Assembly: GCA_035541935.1 (NCBI GenBank)
Contig: DATKMJ010000037.1
Location: 1-59,431 of the forward strand
DNA from: Candidatus Binatia bacterium
Lineage (GTDB): Bacteria > Vulcanimicrobiota > Vulcanimicrobiia > Vulcanimicrobiales > Vulcanimicrobiaceae
DNA: 59,431 nucleotides
Reading direction: 5' to 3'
Shown: one piece after another, positions 1 to 9,842 of the stretch
Numbering within the stretch: the first letter of the stretch is position 1
Layout of the letters: each line of letters opens with the position of its first letter
Translations under genes and position numbers: made by a program
The notes under the pieces: generated by a model
The model's input: the letters and a program-made list of their open reading frames with translations, nothing else
What the model was told of the DNA's origin: nothing
Databases searched by the model: none

Positions 1-1202
1 TACGCGTAGGACTCCGGCACGTTGCCGCTTGTCACGGCTCCATGCCCCGGCGGAGGGCTGGGCAGCGTGAATGCGGCGTTGTTTCCCGGTTTGTCCACCT
101 CGATCAGGTTGCCGCTTGTGTCGTAGAGGTACTGGAGCGTAGCGTTGTCGGGCCGGGTGATGCTGGCGAGCTCGTTGATGGAGGTCCCGGGAATGGTTCC
201 GAACCGCATCGTCAGCGTATCGCCGTCGCTGTGGTTGACGTCGATCCTCGTCACGTTCTCCGACGTCGGTGGTTGCCCGGCTACGTACGAGTAGCCGAAG
301 GTGATGTAGTTGTTCTGATTGCGCGCAAGGATCTCCTGAAGATGGCCCTGCTTCGCTTGGGTCAGCCCTGAGCAACTGCCATTTCCGCTGCCGTACGTAT
401 GAAACCAATAGACCGTCCCGTTCGGCTTCGTCCACGCGTACGTGCAATCGGTCGCGTCGGTCGGAGCAAGCGTCGCGTAGATGCCGGCGCACGGAAGCCA
501 GTTCCCATGGCCATCCGAGGTATACGTGCACGCGGCGCCGTCGAGATCGTACACGGTGATCGTATTCGCAGTGGAGTTATAGACGATGTTCGCATCGTAG
601 TTATTCGTCCAGCGGTTACCAAAGATCGCCGGATTGCCGCCGTCGTCGCCGTTGTAATCATGCAGCGACTGCGAATTATACACGCGCTGAAACGCCAGGT
701 CGATCCCCTGCTCGGGGACATCCACGTCGAGCGCCGAGACCAGCCAGTTGCCGGTACCGACGTTGACCATCGCTTTTCCGATGCCGGGGATCGCGCGCTC
801 TTCATAGGTCCACCAATGCTCGACGCCGGTCCCGCTTGCCGATCCAGTAGCCGGCGCCATGATCGAGCGGCGCAGTGCAAGCGGGTCGGCCAGGTGATGG
901 CGCGGGTCGAGCGCGCTGCGGGCGGGCATCGTAGCCGCCTGGCGCACGCCCCGGCGAATCCTTGGACGCAGCGCGCGATGCGTGCTCATTAAGCGGGCCG
1001 CGTCGAGCGCCGGTTTGGGAAGGGTGATCGCGGGCTGTGCGGCGTGCATCGCAGCATAGCGATCGCCGCCACCGGTCAGGAGCGCGTAAAGCCGCAAGCT
1101 GGTGAGATTCGCCTGCCACGGCGCGCCGCCCGAGGCCAGCGCCGCTCCAGACGACTGACTGGCCATCGATATCAGGAGAACGGTTGCGAGAGAGCGCCCC
1201 AT
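1..1202 (-). CDS. RHS-repeat/DUF6531-type secreted surface protein, C-terminus beyond window
   Basis: Reading leftward from an ATG at 1202 there is an uninterrupted frame of 400 codons that leaves the window at base 1, so it has no visible stop. An excellent ribosome site (AAGAGGAGG) lies 6 bases upstream of the ATG. The first ~24 residues form a signal peptide (LATVLLISMASQ). After a low-complexity linker, residues ~125-220 match the entry domain of RHS proteins: VNVGTGNWLVS, then FQRVYNSQSLHDY and FGNRWTNNYDANI. Further on come YD-type elements such as LQYLYDTSGNLIEVD. RHS/YD proteins form large beta-cage shells and often carry a variable C-terminal toxin or adhesin; that end is not in view. 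The family call is firm, the specific function unknown. Confidence 0.85.
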   Translation of the reverse strand, partial: MGRSLATVLLISMASQSSGAALASGGAPWQANLTSLRLYALLTGGGDRYAAMHAAQPAITLPKPALDAARLMSTHRALRPRIRRGVRQAATMPARSALDPRHHLADPLALRRSIMAPATGSASGTGVEHWWTYEERAIPGIGKAMVNVGTGNWLVSALDVDVPEQGIDLAFQRVYNSQSLHDYNGDDGGNPAIFGNRWTNNYDANIVYNSTANTITVYDLDGAACTYTSDGHGNWLPCAGIYATLAPTDATDCTYAWTKPNGTVYWFHTYGSGNGSCSGLTQAKQGHLQEILARNQNNYITFGYSYVAGQPPTSENVTRIDVNHSDGDTLTMRFGTIPGTSINELASITRPDNATLQYLYDTSGNLIEVDKPGNNAAFTLPSPPPGHGAVTSGNVPESYA

Positions 1203-1625
1203 CCGGGTCCTCCTCTTGGCGCCGATCAGGGTTCGCAAGCGGCCTATGCCTGGACCTGGCTACTGCCATGCGACCCTCTGCCTTTCTTCGCGCAAAGAGG
1301 CGCCTTGTTCCCCCGAGTTGGGGTTCGTGGAGCGCGCCCAAAAAAACCGGGGGCGTTATCCGTAATCCGACCGTGCTCCACGGCCGGATTTCGACGGGGG
1401 CACTGGTTGTTTGCAAAGGAGCCACCTCAGGCATATACAGCGCCGGAATGGACTGCGCGACCATCCGCGAGCAGTTCGTTCCAAAACATCGCCCTTGTCA
1501 GCGTGGGCAAGAAGCGCCGGCGCGTTTCGGAGCGATCGAACGGAGATTAGATCGTGACAAGAGTGTGCCCGCAGCCGCCGGACCGGACGTTTAAGCCGGC
1601 CGGTTCTAAGGCGATAAATTGTGGC
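1203..1625. other. Non-coding leader of the RHS gene
   Basis: No convincing gene. On the minus strand this is the probable 5' leader and promoter region of the RHS-type gene. It contains an 8-bp inverted repeat (CGTGGAGC ... GCTCCACG, about 1328-1383) around a run of seven A/T bases, and a G/C-rich segment at 1264-1310 able to form hairpins. It does not match a riboswitch class I can name. Confidence 0.4.
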
Positions 1626-1799
1626 GCGGATTTGGGCGACGGACGCTGCTGCTGCCGCGGGGACTCCGACGCGAGCGCCATTGACAGGAGGTCATAATTT
1701 CCTCAGCAGGTGGCGCGAGCGCGGCGTAGCGGGCGCGGAACACGGATGTGGAGCGCCCAGCGACCCGAGGCAGCAGCAGCGTCCGTCGCCGAAATCGGC
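1626..1799. repeat. Long inverted repeat, possible MITE or giant hairpin
   Basis: A perfect 22-bp inverted repeat (1635-1656 against 1769-1790) extends outward with only single mismatches to about 31 bp (1626-1656 against 1769-1799) and inward by a further 4-bp match (1658-1661 with 1764-1767). The whole 174-bp element starts 5 bases after the stop of the WYL regulator. It could be a miniature inverted-repeat element without transposase, or a structured RNA or terminator at the end of the clpC operon. No clear target-site duplication was seen. Confidence 0.75.
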
Positions 1800-1804
1800 G
1801 TTGG

Positions 1805-2788
1805 TTACGCGTACTTAGCGGTGATCTCTTTGGCTAAAGCGGCGATGCGCGTGCGGGCTGCCGGCGGCGCGACGATTTCCGCTTGCGCGCCCCAGCCGAG
1901 GACCCAGCGCACGAGTTCGTCCACGTCGGCGACGCGGTACGCGATCTCGACCGTTCCGTCGTCGCGCTGCGCCACCTCGCGCTCGGCGACGACGCGCGCC
2001 GCGATCGCAGCCTTGGCGACGCGCGGAGCGAAGACGACGCGCACCTCGGTCGTCTCGTCGGCGTGCAGCACGCCGCTGATCGACGCGGCGGCGTACTGCT
2101 CGATGCTGAAGTCGGTGGGGCGGACGAAGGTCTGGGCGAGCACGCTGGGATCGCTGACGCTATCCACGGCGAACGTGCGCATCCCGCGCCGCGTCTGGTC
2201 GTGGGCGACGCAGTAAACGCGCCCGGCGCTGATGACGAAGCCGTACGGGTCCACGGTGCGCGTGCTGGCTTTGCCTTCCTTATCTAGGTAGGAGAACCGC
2301 ACGCTGCGCGAGGCGCGCTCGGCCGACGAGAGAAGGGCGAAGGCGCGCTCTCCGCGCTCGTCGAGCCTGGTCTCCGAGAGCCGGAACGCGACCGGAGAGG
2401 CGGCTTCGACGCGCGCGCGGGCGGTGCGCCCGGCGCTGTCGACGAGTTTCTCGGCGACCTCGTCGATCGAGGCGCCGATCGTCCCGCCGATGCTCGCGCC
2501 GAGCGAGCGCAGGGCGACGAGCCCGAAGAGCTCGCCCGCGTTGAGATCGAGACGCTTGAGACTGTAGCCTTCGGAGAAGCGATAGACGTTCGCGGCGCGG
2601 TCGAAGTAGAGTGGGAAGCCCGCGTTGGTCAGGATCGAGAGGTAGCGGCGCAGGCTGCGCGTGCTCGGGCGTTTGCCCTCTTCGGCGATGCGGTCCTTGA
2701 GGCTCTCGAAGGAGTGCCGCCCCTGATCGATTGCGTTGAGCAATCGCACGAGCAGAACGACCCTCGACTCTCCTTCCGCCGAGCTCAC
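1805..2788 (-). CDS. WYL-domain transcriptional regulator (YafY-like)
   Basis: 327 residues from a GTG at 2788 that overlaps the stop of the upstream gene (GTGA). An ATG at 2824 would add 12 residues, but the coupled GTG fits the compact packing. Residues ~1-60 look like a winged helix-turn-helix (RSLRRYLSILTNAGFP). The middle carries the WYL-type core (DPYGFVISAGRVYCVAHDQ), in which the W-Y-L triad reads V-Y-C. A C-terminal WCX-like part follows, including RWVLGWGAQAEIVAP. WYL proteins are usually DNA-binding regulators responding to nucleic-acid or nucleotide ligands, frequently in stress and defence settings. It is the last gene of the clpC operon; targets cannot be inferred. Confidence 0.85.
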   Translation of the reverse strand: MSSAEGESRVVLLVRLLNAIDQGRHSFESLKDRIAEEGKRPSTRSLRRYLSILTNAGFPLYFDRAANVYRFSEGYSLKRLDLNAGELFGLVALRSLGASIGGTIGASIDEVAEKLVDSAGRTARARVEAASPVAFRLSETRLDERGERAFALLSSAERASRSVRFSYLDKEGKASTRTVDPYGFVISAGRVYCVAHDQTRRGMRTFAVDSVSDPSVLAQTFVRPTDFSIEQYAAASISGVLHADETTEVRVVFAPRVAKAAIAARVVAEREVAQRDDGTVEIAYRVADVDELVRWVLGWGAQAEIVAPPAARTRIAALAKEITAKYA

Positions 2789-4170
2789 TGCGGCGCCGCC
2801 GTCGCCTCGGGTTTCGGGAAGCATCCGTCCGGCGCAGAGATCGGCGGAGCCGCCGGTTGCGGCGCGGTCGCGCTGACGCCGATCTCGGCGGGGAAGAACG
2901 AGCCGCCGTCGGTCATCGTCTGCACGACGGTACGATACGTCTGGCCGGGCGCCAGCTCGAACGATGCGATCTGATACGGTTGAGGGAGACGCACGCAGCC
3001 AACGTCGACGAGATTTCCGTCGATCAAGAAACTTCCCCGCGCCGGTCCCGCGAGCGGCTTGAAGTAGAGATAGGCCGGTGCGGGCGCGCTTCCCGGATTA
3101 TCGAGCGTGAGGTCGATCGCGTGGAGCACGCCGTAGTCGCCGTAGTCGTGTCCGGTCGCGGAGCGGTCGGCGTTCTGGGGCGTCGGCTCGGTATCGCCGA
3201 GCACGAGCGTCGCGTCGGAACCGCCGGCCGCGAACGTCAGCGCGTCCTTGCCGAAAGCGGCGATCTCGAAGACGCCGGTGCGATGATGCCCGTCGCCGGG
3301 AAGGACGGGGGCATCGAGGAACGTGCGCGGATCGGCGCCGGGCGAAAGGCTCATGACGGTAACGACGACCGGGCCGCCGGAGAGCACCTGGAGATCGACG
3401 GTTCCGGCGACGAGCTGACGCTGCATCATCGGCACCTCCGCGAGAAGGTACGGCTCGTCTTGCGGGAGCGTGACGACGACGCCCTCGCCGCGCGCCTTCG
3501 TCAGCAAGAAATTCTTCGTCAAGGCGTTGCCGACGCTCATCACGTCCATGTTCGGGCCGGCGACGGCGTCGACGAGCTGCACCGAGGTGGGATCCTGCGA
3601 GTTCCCCGAGATCGCGACGACGAGCCGGCGCGGATCGCCCGCGTCGTCGTGGTAGTAGTAGAGACGCGCCGGCACCGAGGAGCTCACGGTGCCGCGAAAG
3701 AGCACGCCGTCTTGCGTCAGGTGCTCGGGATCGTCGTCGTAGAAGAGCAGGCCGGGCACGAAGGGCGAGAGCGAAAGGTTCTGCACGTTGACCATCGTCG
3801 TTCCCGACTGATCGAAGTACGCAGGGTTCCCGCCGATCTGAACGGGCACCGCGATCTGCGCGCTCTCTCCCGGACGCAGCGGGAGCGGCGGCGGCGAGAC
3901 GGCGCCGATCGTGGTCTGCGCGCCGGGGGCCGCCTGCGTCAGCCGCGCTACCAGGTTGACGGCGCGCTGGGTCAGCCAAGCGGGATCTGCCGGATCGCCC
4001 GTGACCGTCAGCGTCGCCTGCGGGACGATCGTCCCCGCGTTAAAGGCGACTCGGATCGTCACGTCTGCCGTCGCGCCGTTCGCATCCACGATGTGGAGCA
4101 CGTCGTTGCCGGTCGCCTGCGACGCCGTGATCGTAACGTTCGTACCATCGGCGCTCGCGGTCGCGGTCAC
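2785..4170 (-). CDS. Secreted Ig-like protein of unknown function, start codon uncertain
   Basis: The first canonical start is a GTG at 4170 (461 residues), but this seems to fall inside a domain. The same frame stays open upstream to 4320, just after an in-frame stop inside the end of clpC. It reads LLLATLLAQAASLTVSPAG, a good signal peptide followed by a beta-rich domain that continues smoothly across the GTG. No ATG, GTG or TTG exists in that 150-base extension, so either a rare start (for example ACG at 4314) or a sequencing error is likely. The body is beta-rich (VTITASQATGNDVLHIVDAN) with a proline-rich, two-cysteine C-terminus. No family was recognised. It sits directly after clpC and overlaps the WYL gene by 4 bases. 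Confidence 0.65.
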   Translation of the reverse strand: MTATASADGTNVTITASQATGNDVLHIVDANGATADVTIRVAFNAGTIVPQATLTVTGDPADPAWLTQRAVNLVARLTQAAPGAQTTIGAVSPPPLPLRPGESAQIAVPVQIGGNPAYFDQSGTTMVNVQNLSLSPFVPGLLFYDDDPEHLTQDGVLFRGTVSSSVPARLYYYHDDAGDPRRLVVAISGNSQDPTSVQLVDAVAGPNMDVMSVGNALTKNFLLTKARGEGVVVTLPQDEPYLLAEVPMMQRQLVAGTVDLQVLSGGPVVVTVMSLSPGADPRTFLDAPVLPGDGHHRTGVFEIAAFGKDALTFAAGGSDATLVLGDTEPTPQNADRSATGHDYGDYGVLHAIDLTLDNPGSAPAPAYLYFKPLAGPARGSFLIDGNLVDVGCVRLPQPYQIASFELAPGQTYRTVVQTMTDGGSFFPAEIGVSATAPQPAAPPISAPDGCFPKPEATAAPQ

Positions 4171-4315
4171 GAGCTTACGGTCGAGCGTCGTCTGCAGCGG
4201 CGGGGCCGCGCCGCTGATGGTGATGACGCGCTGCTGCGCCGGATTGAGCTCGACGCCGGCGGGTGAGACCGTCAGCGAAGCCGCTTGCGCGAGTAGGGTC
4301 GCGAGGAGGAGCGTC

Positions 4316-6814
4316 TTAGGTCACGGCTGGTTCGGGCGAAGGCGCCGCGGGCGGTTCGACCGACGGAATCTTTGCGTACTTCAGTTTCTCGGGATCCTCC
4401 GGATCCACGTCGGCGAGAATGTGATCGCCCGAACCGAAGGCCCCCTTGAGCATCTCCTCGGCAAGTTCGTCCTCGACCATGCGTTGAATCGCGCGGCGCA
4501 GCGGACGCGCGCCGAACTGCGGGTCCCATCCCTTGCGCGCGAGCAGCACTTTCGCGGCATCGGTGATCTTCAGTTCCATCTCCTGGGCCCGGACCTCGCG
4601 AATGACCTTCTCCAGTTCGAGCGTGACGATCTCTTCGATCTGCTCGCGCGTCAACTGGTGGAAGACGATGACCTCGTCGACGCGATTGAGGAACTCCGGA
4701 CGGAAGGTCTGTTTCACTTCCTCGAGCACGCGGTTCTTCATCCGCTCGTACTGCTTGACTTCGTCCTCCGCCGATAGTTTCTGCGGCCGGAAACCGATGT
4801 CTGTCGTCGTCGTCATGCCGGTCGCTCCGACGTTGCTCGTCATGATGATGACGGAGTTCTTGAAGTCGACCTGCCGGCCCTGAGAATCGGTCAGGCGCCC
4901 GTCTTCGAGCACCTGGAGCAGCAGGTTGAAGACGTCCGGATGCGCCTTCTCGATCTCGTCGAGCAACACGACCGAGTACGGACGGCGGCGCACCGCCTCG
5001 GTCAGTTGGCCGCCCTCTTCGTAGCCGACGTATCCGGGAGGCGCTCCAACGAGCCTGCTCACCGAGTACTTCTCCATATACTCCGACATGTCGATCCGAA
5101 TCATGGACTCTTCGTCGTCGAAGAGGAATGCGGCGACGCTGCGCGCGACTTCGGTCTTCCCGACGCCGGTCGGCCCGAGGAAGATGAACGAACCGATCGG
5201 GCGGCTCGGGTTCTTGAGCCCGGCTCGAGAGCGGCGAATCGCTCGCGTGAGCACGTTGATCGCCTCTTCCTGACCGACCACGCGCTGATGGAGCAACTCG
5301 CCCATTTTCAACAGCTTCTCGGTCTCGGCTTGCGCCAGGCGACTGACGGGAATCTTCGTCCACGCGGCGACGATCTCGGCGACGTTCTCAGCGGTCACGC
5401 GCAGAATCCTATCGGTTTGCGCCTTGCGGTCGCGCCACTCTTGCTCGAGGTTTGCCTTCTCGAGGCGCAGTTTCTCCTCGCGGTCGCGGATCGTTGCCGC
5501 CTTGTCGAACTCTTGGCTCTTGACGACGGCCTCTTTCTCGGCGAGGAGCTTGCGCAACTCGGCGTCGGCCTCGCGAATCGCGGGAGGCGGCAACGTCGCC
5601 TGAAGGCGAACGCGCGAACTCGCCTCGTCGATGAGATCGACCGCCTTGTCGGGCAGGAAGCGATCGGTGATGTAGCGGTCGCTGAGCTTGGCGGCCGATG
5701 CCAGCGCGTCGTCGGTGATCTGCACCTTATGGTGCGCCTCGTAGCGATCGCGCAAGCCCTTGAGAATCTCGATCGTCTCCGCGACGGTCGGCTCGCCGAC
5801 CATCACCGGCTGGAAGCGGCGTTCGAGTGCCGAGTCCTTCTCGATGTGCTTGCGAAACTCGTTGAGGGTCGTGGCGCCGATGCACTGCAGCTCGCCGCGC
5901 GCGAGCGCGGGCTTGATGATGTTGCTCGCATCGATCGCGCCCTCGGCTGCGCCGGCGCCGACGAGCGTATGCAGCTCGTCGATGAAGAGGATGATCTCGC
6001 CGGCCGCGCCGCGGATCTCGTCCATGACGCGCTTCATCCGCTCTTCGAACTCGCCGCGGTACTTCGTGCCGGCGACGAGTCCGGCGAGATCGAGCGTGAT
6101 GACGCGACGGTCGCGCAGCGGCTCGGGGATGTCGCCCTTGATGACGCGCTGCGCCAGCCCTTCGGCGATCGCGGTCTTGCCGACCCCTGGCTCACCGATG
6201 AGCGCCGGATTGTTCTTGGTCCGGCGCGAGAGAATCTGTATGACGCGCTCGATCTCGGTATTGCGTCCGATAACCGGGTCGAGCTTGTTGTCGCGCGCCA
6301 ACTGGGTCAGATCGCGGCCGTAGGCATCGAGCGTCGGCGTCTTGCTCTTCCCCTTCGGGGTCGCCGGCTGACCTTCGGCGCCGAGCAACGACGTCGTCTG
6401 AACGCGAACCTTTGCGGGATCGACGCCGAGATTGGTTAGAACGCGGGCGGCGACGCCCTCGCCCTCGCGGATCAAGCCGAGAAGCAAGTGCTCGGTCCCG
6501 ATGTAGTTGTGGTTGAGCTGGCGCGCCTCTTCGAATGCGAGCTCGATCACGCGCTTCGCGCGCGGGGTGAAGACCATCTCCTGCTGCACGGTCTGACCGC
6601 CGCGTCCGACGATCGCCTCGACCTCTTGGCGAACCTTCGAGAGGTTGACGCCGAGCGACTCCAGGACTTTCGCAGCCAGGCTCTCGCCCTCGGAGATGAT
6701 GCCGAGGAGGATGTGCTCGGTTCCGATATAGTTGTTTCCGAGGCGCTGCGCCTCTTCCTGAGCCAGCACGATGCTGCGCCGCGCTCGCTCGGTGAAGGGC
6801 TCCCACATCGACAT
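4316..6814 (-). CDS. clpC: ATP-dependent Clp protease ATP-binding subunit ClpC
   Basis: 832 residues, the usual length. Two Clp-N repeats (about 1-145, each with YIGTEH and LLGLI/LLGII) are followed by AAA+ domain 1 (Walker A GEPGVGKT at 207-214, Walker B ILFIDE at 275-280). Next come a UVR-type coiled coil (~425-460) and AAA+ domain 2 (GPTGVGKT near 555, [14 protein letters not shown] downstream). ClpC unfolds proteins and feeds them to ClpP. The ATG at 6814 has AGGAGG 10 bases upstream; a second ATG two codons on is possible. It is the first gene of a three-gene minus-strand operon. No McsA, McsB or CtsR partner is adjacent. Confidence 0.97.
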   Translation of the reverse strand: MSMWEPFTERARRSIVLAQEEAQRLGNNYIGTEHILLGIISEGESLAAKVLESLGVNLSKVRQEVEAIVGRGGQTVQQEMVFTPRAKRVIELAFEEARQLNHNYIGTEHLLLGLIREGEGVAARVLTNLGVDPAKVRVQTTSLLGAEGQPATPKGKSKTPTLDAYGRDLTQLARDNKLDPVIGRNTEIERVIQILSRRTKNNPALIGEPGVGKTAIAEGLAQRVIKGDIPEPLRDRRVITLDLAGLVAGTKYRGEFEERMKRVMDEIRGAAGEIILFIDELHTLVGAGAAEGAIDASNIIKPALARGELQCIGATTLNEFRKHIEKDSALERRFQPVMVGEPTVAETIEILKGLRDRYEAHHKVQITDDALASAAKLSDRYITDRFLPDKAVDLIDEASSRVRLQATLPPPAIREADAELRKLLAEKEAVVKSQEFDKAATIRDREEKLRLEKANLEQEWRDRKAQTDRILRVTAENVAEIVAAWTKIPVSRLAQAETEKLLKMGELLHQRVVGQEEAINVLTRAIRRSRAGLKNPSRPIGSFIFLGPTGVGKTEVARSVAAFLFDDEESMIRIDMSEYMEKYSVSRLVGAPPGYVGYEEGGQLTEAVRRRPYSVVLLDEIEKAHPDVFNLLLQVLEDGRLTDSQGRQVDFKNSVIIMTSNVGATGMTTTTDIGFRPQKLSAEDEVKQYERMKNRVLEEVKQTFRPEFLNRVDEVIVFHQLTREQIEEIVTLELEKVIREVRAQEMELKITDAAKVLLARKGWDPQFGARPLRRAIQRMVEDELAEEMLKGAFGSGDHILADVDPEDPEKLKYAKIPSVEPPAAPSPEPAVT

Positions 6815-6969
6815 CGCTCCGGCTCCTCCTTTCCTCTCTTTACAAGGCTCTAAACGCTTCTCGGCCCAGGAGCAGTTGCGCGTTCCTTTAGCGCGCCCGC
6901 CTGGGTTGCCTGCGCTCGGGACGACATCGAACGAGAGGGTTGCCCCTCACCGTGGGAAAGTCCTAGAAG

Positions 6970-7281
6970 ATGCCGACCGTCGAACAAGTCCGCGAAGCGC
7001 TCGTCGAAGTCAAAGACCCCGAGCTGAATCTGGGCATCCTCGAGCTGGGCTTGGTCTACGATATCGCGACCGAGGGCGAGAACGGCGAGAACGTCAACGT
7101 AACGATGACGCTGACGTCGCCGATGTGTCCGGTCGGGCCGCTCTTCAGGAAATCGGTCGTGGATCGCGTCCTCGCGATCGACGGCGTGAAGAGCGCCAAC
7201 GTCGAGATCACCTTCATGCCGCCGTGGGACCCCGCGACGATGGCCTCCGACGACGTCAAAGCAATGCTCGGTATCTGGTGA
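6970..7281 (+). CDS. DUF59/MIP18-family Fe-S cluster assembly protein (SufT/PaaD-like)
   Basis: 103 residues covering the whole DUF59 domain: an N-terminal VREALVEVKDPELNLGI segment, GLVYDI, and the conserved cysteine loop TLTSPMCPVGPLF. Members help mature iron-sulfur proteins (SufT, eukaryotic CIA2) or act as PaaD in phenylacetyl-CoA oxygenase; no phenylacetate genes are nearby, so the Fe-S role is more likely. It is divergent from clpC, separated by 155 bases containing a degenerate copy of the genome's TCAGGATGAC-type repeat. The ribosome site is weak (GGGAAAG about 9 bases upstream). Confidence 0.85.
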   Translation: MPTVEQVREALVEVKDPELNLGILELGLVYDIATEGENGENVNVTMTLTSPMCPVGPLFRKSVVDRVLAIDGVKSANVEITFMPPWDPATMASDDVKAMLGIW

Positions 7282-7461
7282 CTCTCTCGCTCTGACGCTT
7301 CGCGAATGCCGGGACTCGGACACGGTGCCTCGCAGACGCCCGTCGCTCACATCCTGTTCGCTCCTGCTCCGCCACTTTTTACGCTCGCCGCAACGAACGA
7401 GAGCCGGCGCTGACGTCATGCTGGGACTCGGACACGGATGACGAGCAGCCTCCAGCTTTTT

Positions 7462-7503
7462 CGGGTCAGCCACGGATGGCTGCTTCAAAGCTTGCTGACC
7501 CGA
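7462..7503. repeat. Nested inverted repeats in the 3' intergenic region
   Basis: CGGGTCAGC (7462-7470) pairs with GCTGACCCG (7494-7502), and an internal CAGCCA-CGGA-TGGCTG hairpin (7467-7482) competes for the same bases. The element lies between the convergent DUF59 and prolyl oligopeptidase genes. A T-run precedes it on the plus strand rather than following it, so it is not a standard intrinsic terminator on either strand. The rest of the 228-base gap holds two copies of a GGGACTCGGACACGG direct repeat (about 7312 and 7424). Confidence 0.55.
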
Positions 7504-7509
7504 GTGTTG

Positions 7510-9714
7510 CTAGTGCGATTCGTACAATGCGGGGCGCGGATAGATGCGCGTTGGGATCTGTGCGAAGGCAGGGTCGCCGCACTGCCAGAGCAAGAACGCA
7601 TACTCGTCGGTAAGCAGCTCCTCGCTCTGCGCGCGCGACGCGGCGAGAAAACCGTGGCCCGCATCGTAGTCGACGCGTAGGAGAATCGGACGCCCGCTCG
7701 TCGTCGCGAGCGAGAGGCGCGCGGCGAGCTTGGCGAGCTGCCACGACGCGACGCGCGGATCGTTATAGCCCGTAATCAGCATGACCGCGGGATAGGCCGT
7801 CCCCGGAACGACGTGCTCGTAGGTATCCATTGCATACAGCGCTTTGAAGCCGACCTCGTTCTTCACGCTGCCGAACTCGGGAATATTGGGGGGACCGTTC
7901 GGCGAGAACTCCATGCGCATCGGGTTGCTAACGCCGACGACGTCGAGCGCAGCGGCAAAGAGGTGCGGCTGACTCGTGATCGCGCGGCCGATCGTGATGC
8001 CGCCGGCGCTCGTCCCCTCTCCGGCGAGATGCGCGGGCGAGGTGTACTTATTCGCGATCAGCCACCGGGCGCAGCCGACGTAATCCTGCCACGTGTGCGG
8101 TTTCGTCGCGATCATGCCGGCGCGATGCCATCCCTCGCCGTACCAGCCGCCGCCGCGGACGTGACAGATCGCATAGACACCGCCGCGCTCCAGCCAGGCT
8201 ATGCGCGTCGCGCTGAACGAGGGCGCGAGCGTGATGCCGTAGGCGCCGTAGGCGTTCAGATACGTCGGATGTGAGCCGTCGAGTACGAGGTCTTTCCGGT
8301 ACAAGATCGAGAGCGGAACCATCGTGCCGTCGGCGCTGGGAGCCTGCACTTCGGACGACGCGTACGGCGACGTATCCACGTTGGCGAGCGCCTTGAGGTG
8401 CGTGTCGGTAACCGCGCCGTTTGCGTCGACGGCGAAATAGAGCAGCGAGTGCGTCCAGCCCGTTAAACTAAAGGTCGCTCCCGCGACGCGGGGGTCTGTC
8501 GTCATCGCGTTGACGGCGCCTCGATATGGCAGCGTTATCTCACTTGTCGCGCCGGGCGTCCCGTCGGCCGCGAGAGCGACTCTAGCGATCTTTCCGAACC
8601 CGCCGTCGCGCGAAAGGACGTAGAGCCCGTCCGCGGCGACGTCGACGTCCTGTACGATCTGCTTCCCGGCCGGGACGACGCTGCGCGCGCGCGCGAAGTC
8701 GGGCGCCGCAAGCGAGGTGGCGACGACCTTGAACGTCGGCGCGTCCTCGTGCGTGAGAAGGTAGATCGTCGAGCCTTTGAGATCGTAACCGACGACCGCA
8801 TCGGCGGTCGAGGCGATCGGCGTCCACGTTACGGCGGCCGAATCGATCGCGGAGGCCTTCGTCGCGTAGATCGCCATCTCGTTCTGCACCCCGTGGCGCA
8901 CGATGCCCAGCGTGTATGGGGAGACCGGCGAGCCGATGACGAGCGGAAAGTCCGTCGCCGCGAACGGCACCTTCGGATCGATGCCGTAACCAAAGATTGG
9001 GGGGTCCCGGTCGGGATCGCTGCCCAGCACGTGCAGGTACGCGACGGCGCGCGTCTCCTTATCGTTCGCAGATTCGCCGGGCTGCAGTTTCGGAAAGCGC
9101 ACGTAGTAGAACGAGTTGCCGTCGGGGCGCCAGCTCGTTACGCCGATGTAGTAGGCGCGGTCGATCGCGTCGGGCAAGACGCGCGCGCTCGCCGTCTCGA
9201 CGACGTGGATGACCGCGGCCTCGGAACCGCCCTCGGAGATGCCGTACGCGACGTAGCGCCCGTCCAGCGACGGCGTGAAGTAGTTGATCGTGTAGTGCGT
9301 GCCGGCCGACGCGAGGCTCTGCGGATCGACGAGCACGCGCTCGTCGCCGCCGGCAGCACCGCGCACGTAGAGCTTCGCGCCATTCGATCCGGGCTCGATC
9401 TTCAAGTAAAAGTAGTACGGACCGTCCGCCGTCACGCCCGAAACGATGCTCCCCGCGTTGTCGAGTTGCTCGATCCGCTCGAAGAGCGCGTCGCGCCCCG
9501 GCCCGAGAAGTCCGAGCACGGTGCGCGCGTAAGCGTTCTGATCCTTGAAGAAATTCGCGACGACGGGATTCTGCATATTCTCGAAGTAGCGGTACGGATC
9601 GGTGACCGACGTTCCATACGTCGTATCCGCGTACGGCCGCGTGCGCGGGACGGGCGGCGGCGTCGGGAACGCCTGCGTGGCCGCGAGAAGGGCGAGCGCA
9701 AGATATCGTGTCAC
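7510..9714 (-). CDS. Secreted prolyl oligopeptidase family serine peptidase (S9A)
   Basis: 734 residues with a short signal peptide ([14 protein letters not shown]). The N-terminal segment [12 protein letters not shown] is typical of S9A enzymes. A seven-bladed propeller region follows, then the alpha/beta-hydrolase catalytic domain. The catalytic triad is visible as Ser in GEGTSAGG (~568; usual motif GGSNGG), Asp in YNDPRV (~651) and His in DAGHG (~687). These enzymes cut short peptides after proline; export suggests scavenging of peptides in the periplasm or outside. Single-gene unit, convergent with the DUF59 gene. The Gly-Thr-Ser-Ala-Gly nucleophile elbow is a mild departure from the family norm. 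Confidence 0.93.
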   Translation of the reverse strand: MTRYLALALLAATQAFPTPPPVPRTRPYADTTYGTSVTDPYRYFENMQNPVVANFFKDQNAYARTVLGLLGPGRDALFERIEQLDNAGSIVSGVTADGPYYFYLKIEPGSNGAKLYVRGAAGGDERVLVDPQSLASAGTHYTINYFTPSLDGRYVAYGISEGGSEAAVIHVVETASARVLPDAIDRAYYIGVTSWRPDGNSFYYVRFPKLQPGESANDKETRAVAYLHVLGSDPDRDPPIFGYGIDPKVPFAATDFPLVIGSPVSPYTLGIVRHGVQNEMAIYATKASAIDSAAVTWTPIASTADAVVGYDLKGSTIYLLTHEDAPTFKVVATSLAAPDFARARSVVPAGKQIVQDVDVAADGLYVLSRDGGFGKIARVALAADGTPGATSEITLPYRGAVNAMTTDPRVAGATFSLTGWTHSLLYFAVDANGAVTDTHLKALANVDTSPYASSEVQAPSADGTMVPLSILYRKDLVLDGSHPTYLNAYGAYGITLAPSFSATRIAWLERGGVYAICHVRGGGWYGEGWHRAGMIATKPHTWQDYVGCARWLIANKYTSPAHLAGEGTSAGGITIGRAITSQPHLFAAALDVVGVSNPMRMEFSPNGPPNIPEFGSVKNEVGFKALYAMDTYEHVVPGTAYPAVMLITGYNDPRVASWQLAKLAARLSLATTSGRPILLRVDYDAGHGFLAASRAQSEELLTDEYAFLLWQCGDPAFAQIPTRIYPRPALYESH

Positions 9715-9751
9715 GCGAACCCCCTTCCACGCCCCGATTCACCGGGCCCTG

Positions 9752-9814
9752 GTCCTTCGACTGCGCTCAGGATGACACGACGGGCTCGTCCTTCGACTGC
9801 GCTCAGGATGACAC
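9752..9814. repeat. Two tandem copies of a 27-bp interspersed repeat
   Basis: The same 27 bases (starting GTCCTTCGACTGCGC and ending AGGATGACAC) occur at 9752-9778 and 9788-9814. Each copy is partly palindromic (TCCT ... AGGA). Related longer copies lie at 58514-58625 and 59288-59399. In frame with the downstream gene they read SFDCAQDD, a typical spurious N-terminal extension, which is why the carboxyltransferase start was placed after them. Confidence 0.85.
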
Positions 9815-9842
9815 TGGGAGGGGCACGGCTAAGGCTGGGGTC

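Noticed and set aside
1264-1310. Possible cyclic-di-GMP (GEMM) riboswitch before the RHS gene
   Set aside because: Some similarity (GTAGCCAGGT) but the essential GCAAA/CGCAAAGC blocks are missing.
7462-7503. Intrinsic terminator for the prolyl oligopeptidase gene
   Set aside because: The T-run is on the wrong side of the hairpin for both strands.
9708-9842. N-terminal extension of the carboxyltransferase with SFDCAQDD repeats
   Set aside because: It is the translation of two 27-bp interspersed repeats; the conserved protein begins at the GTG at 9843.
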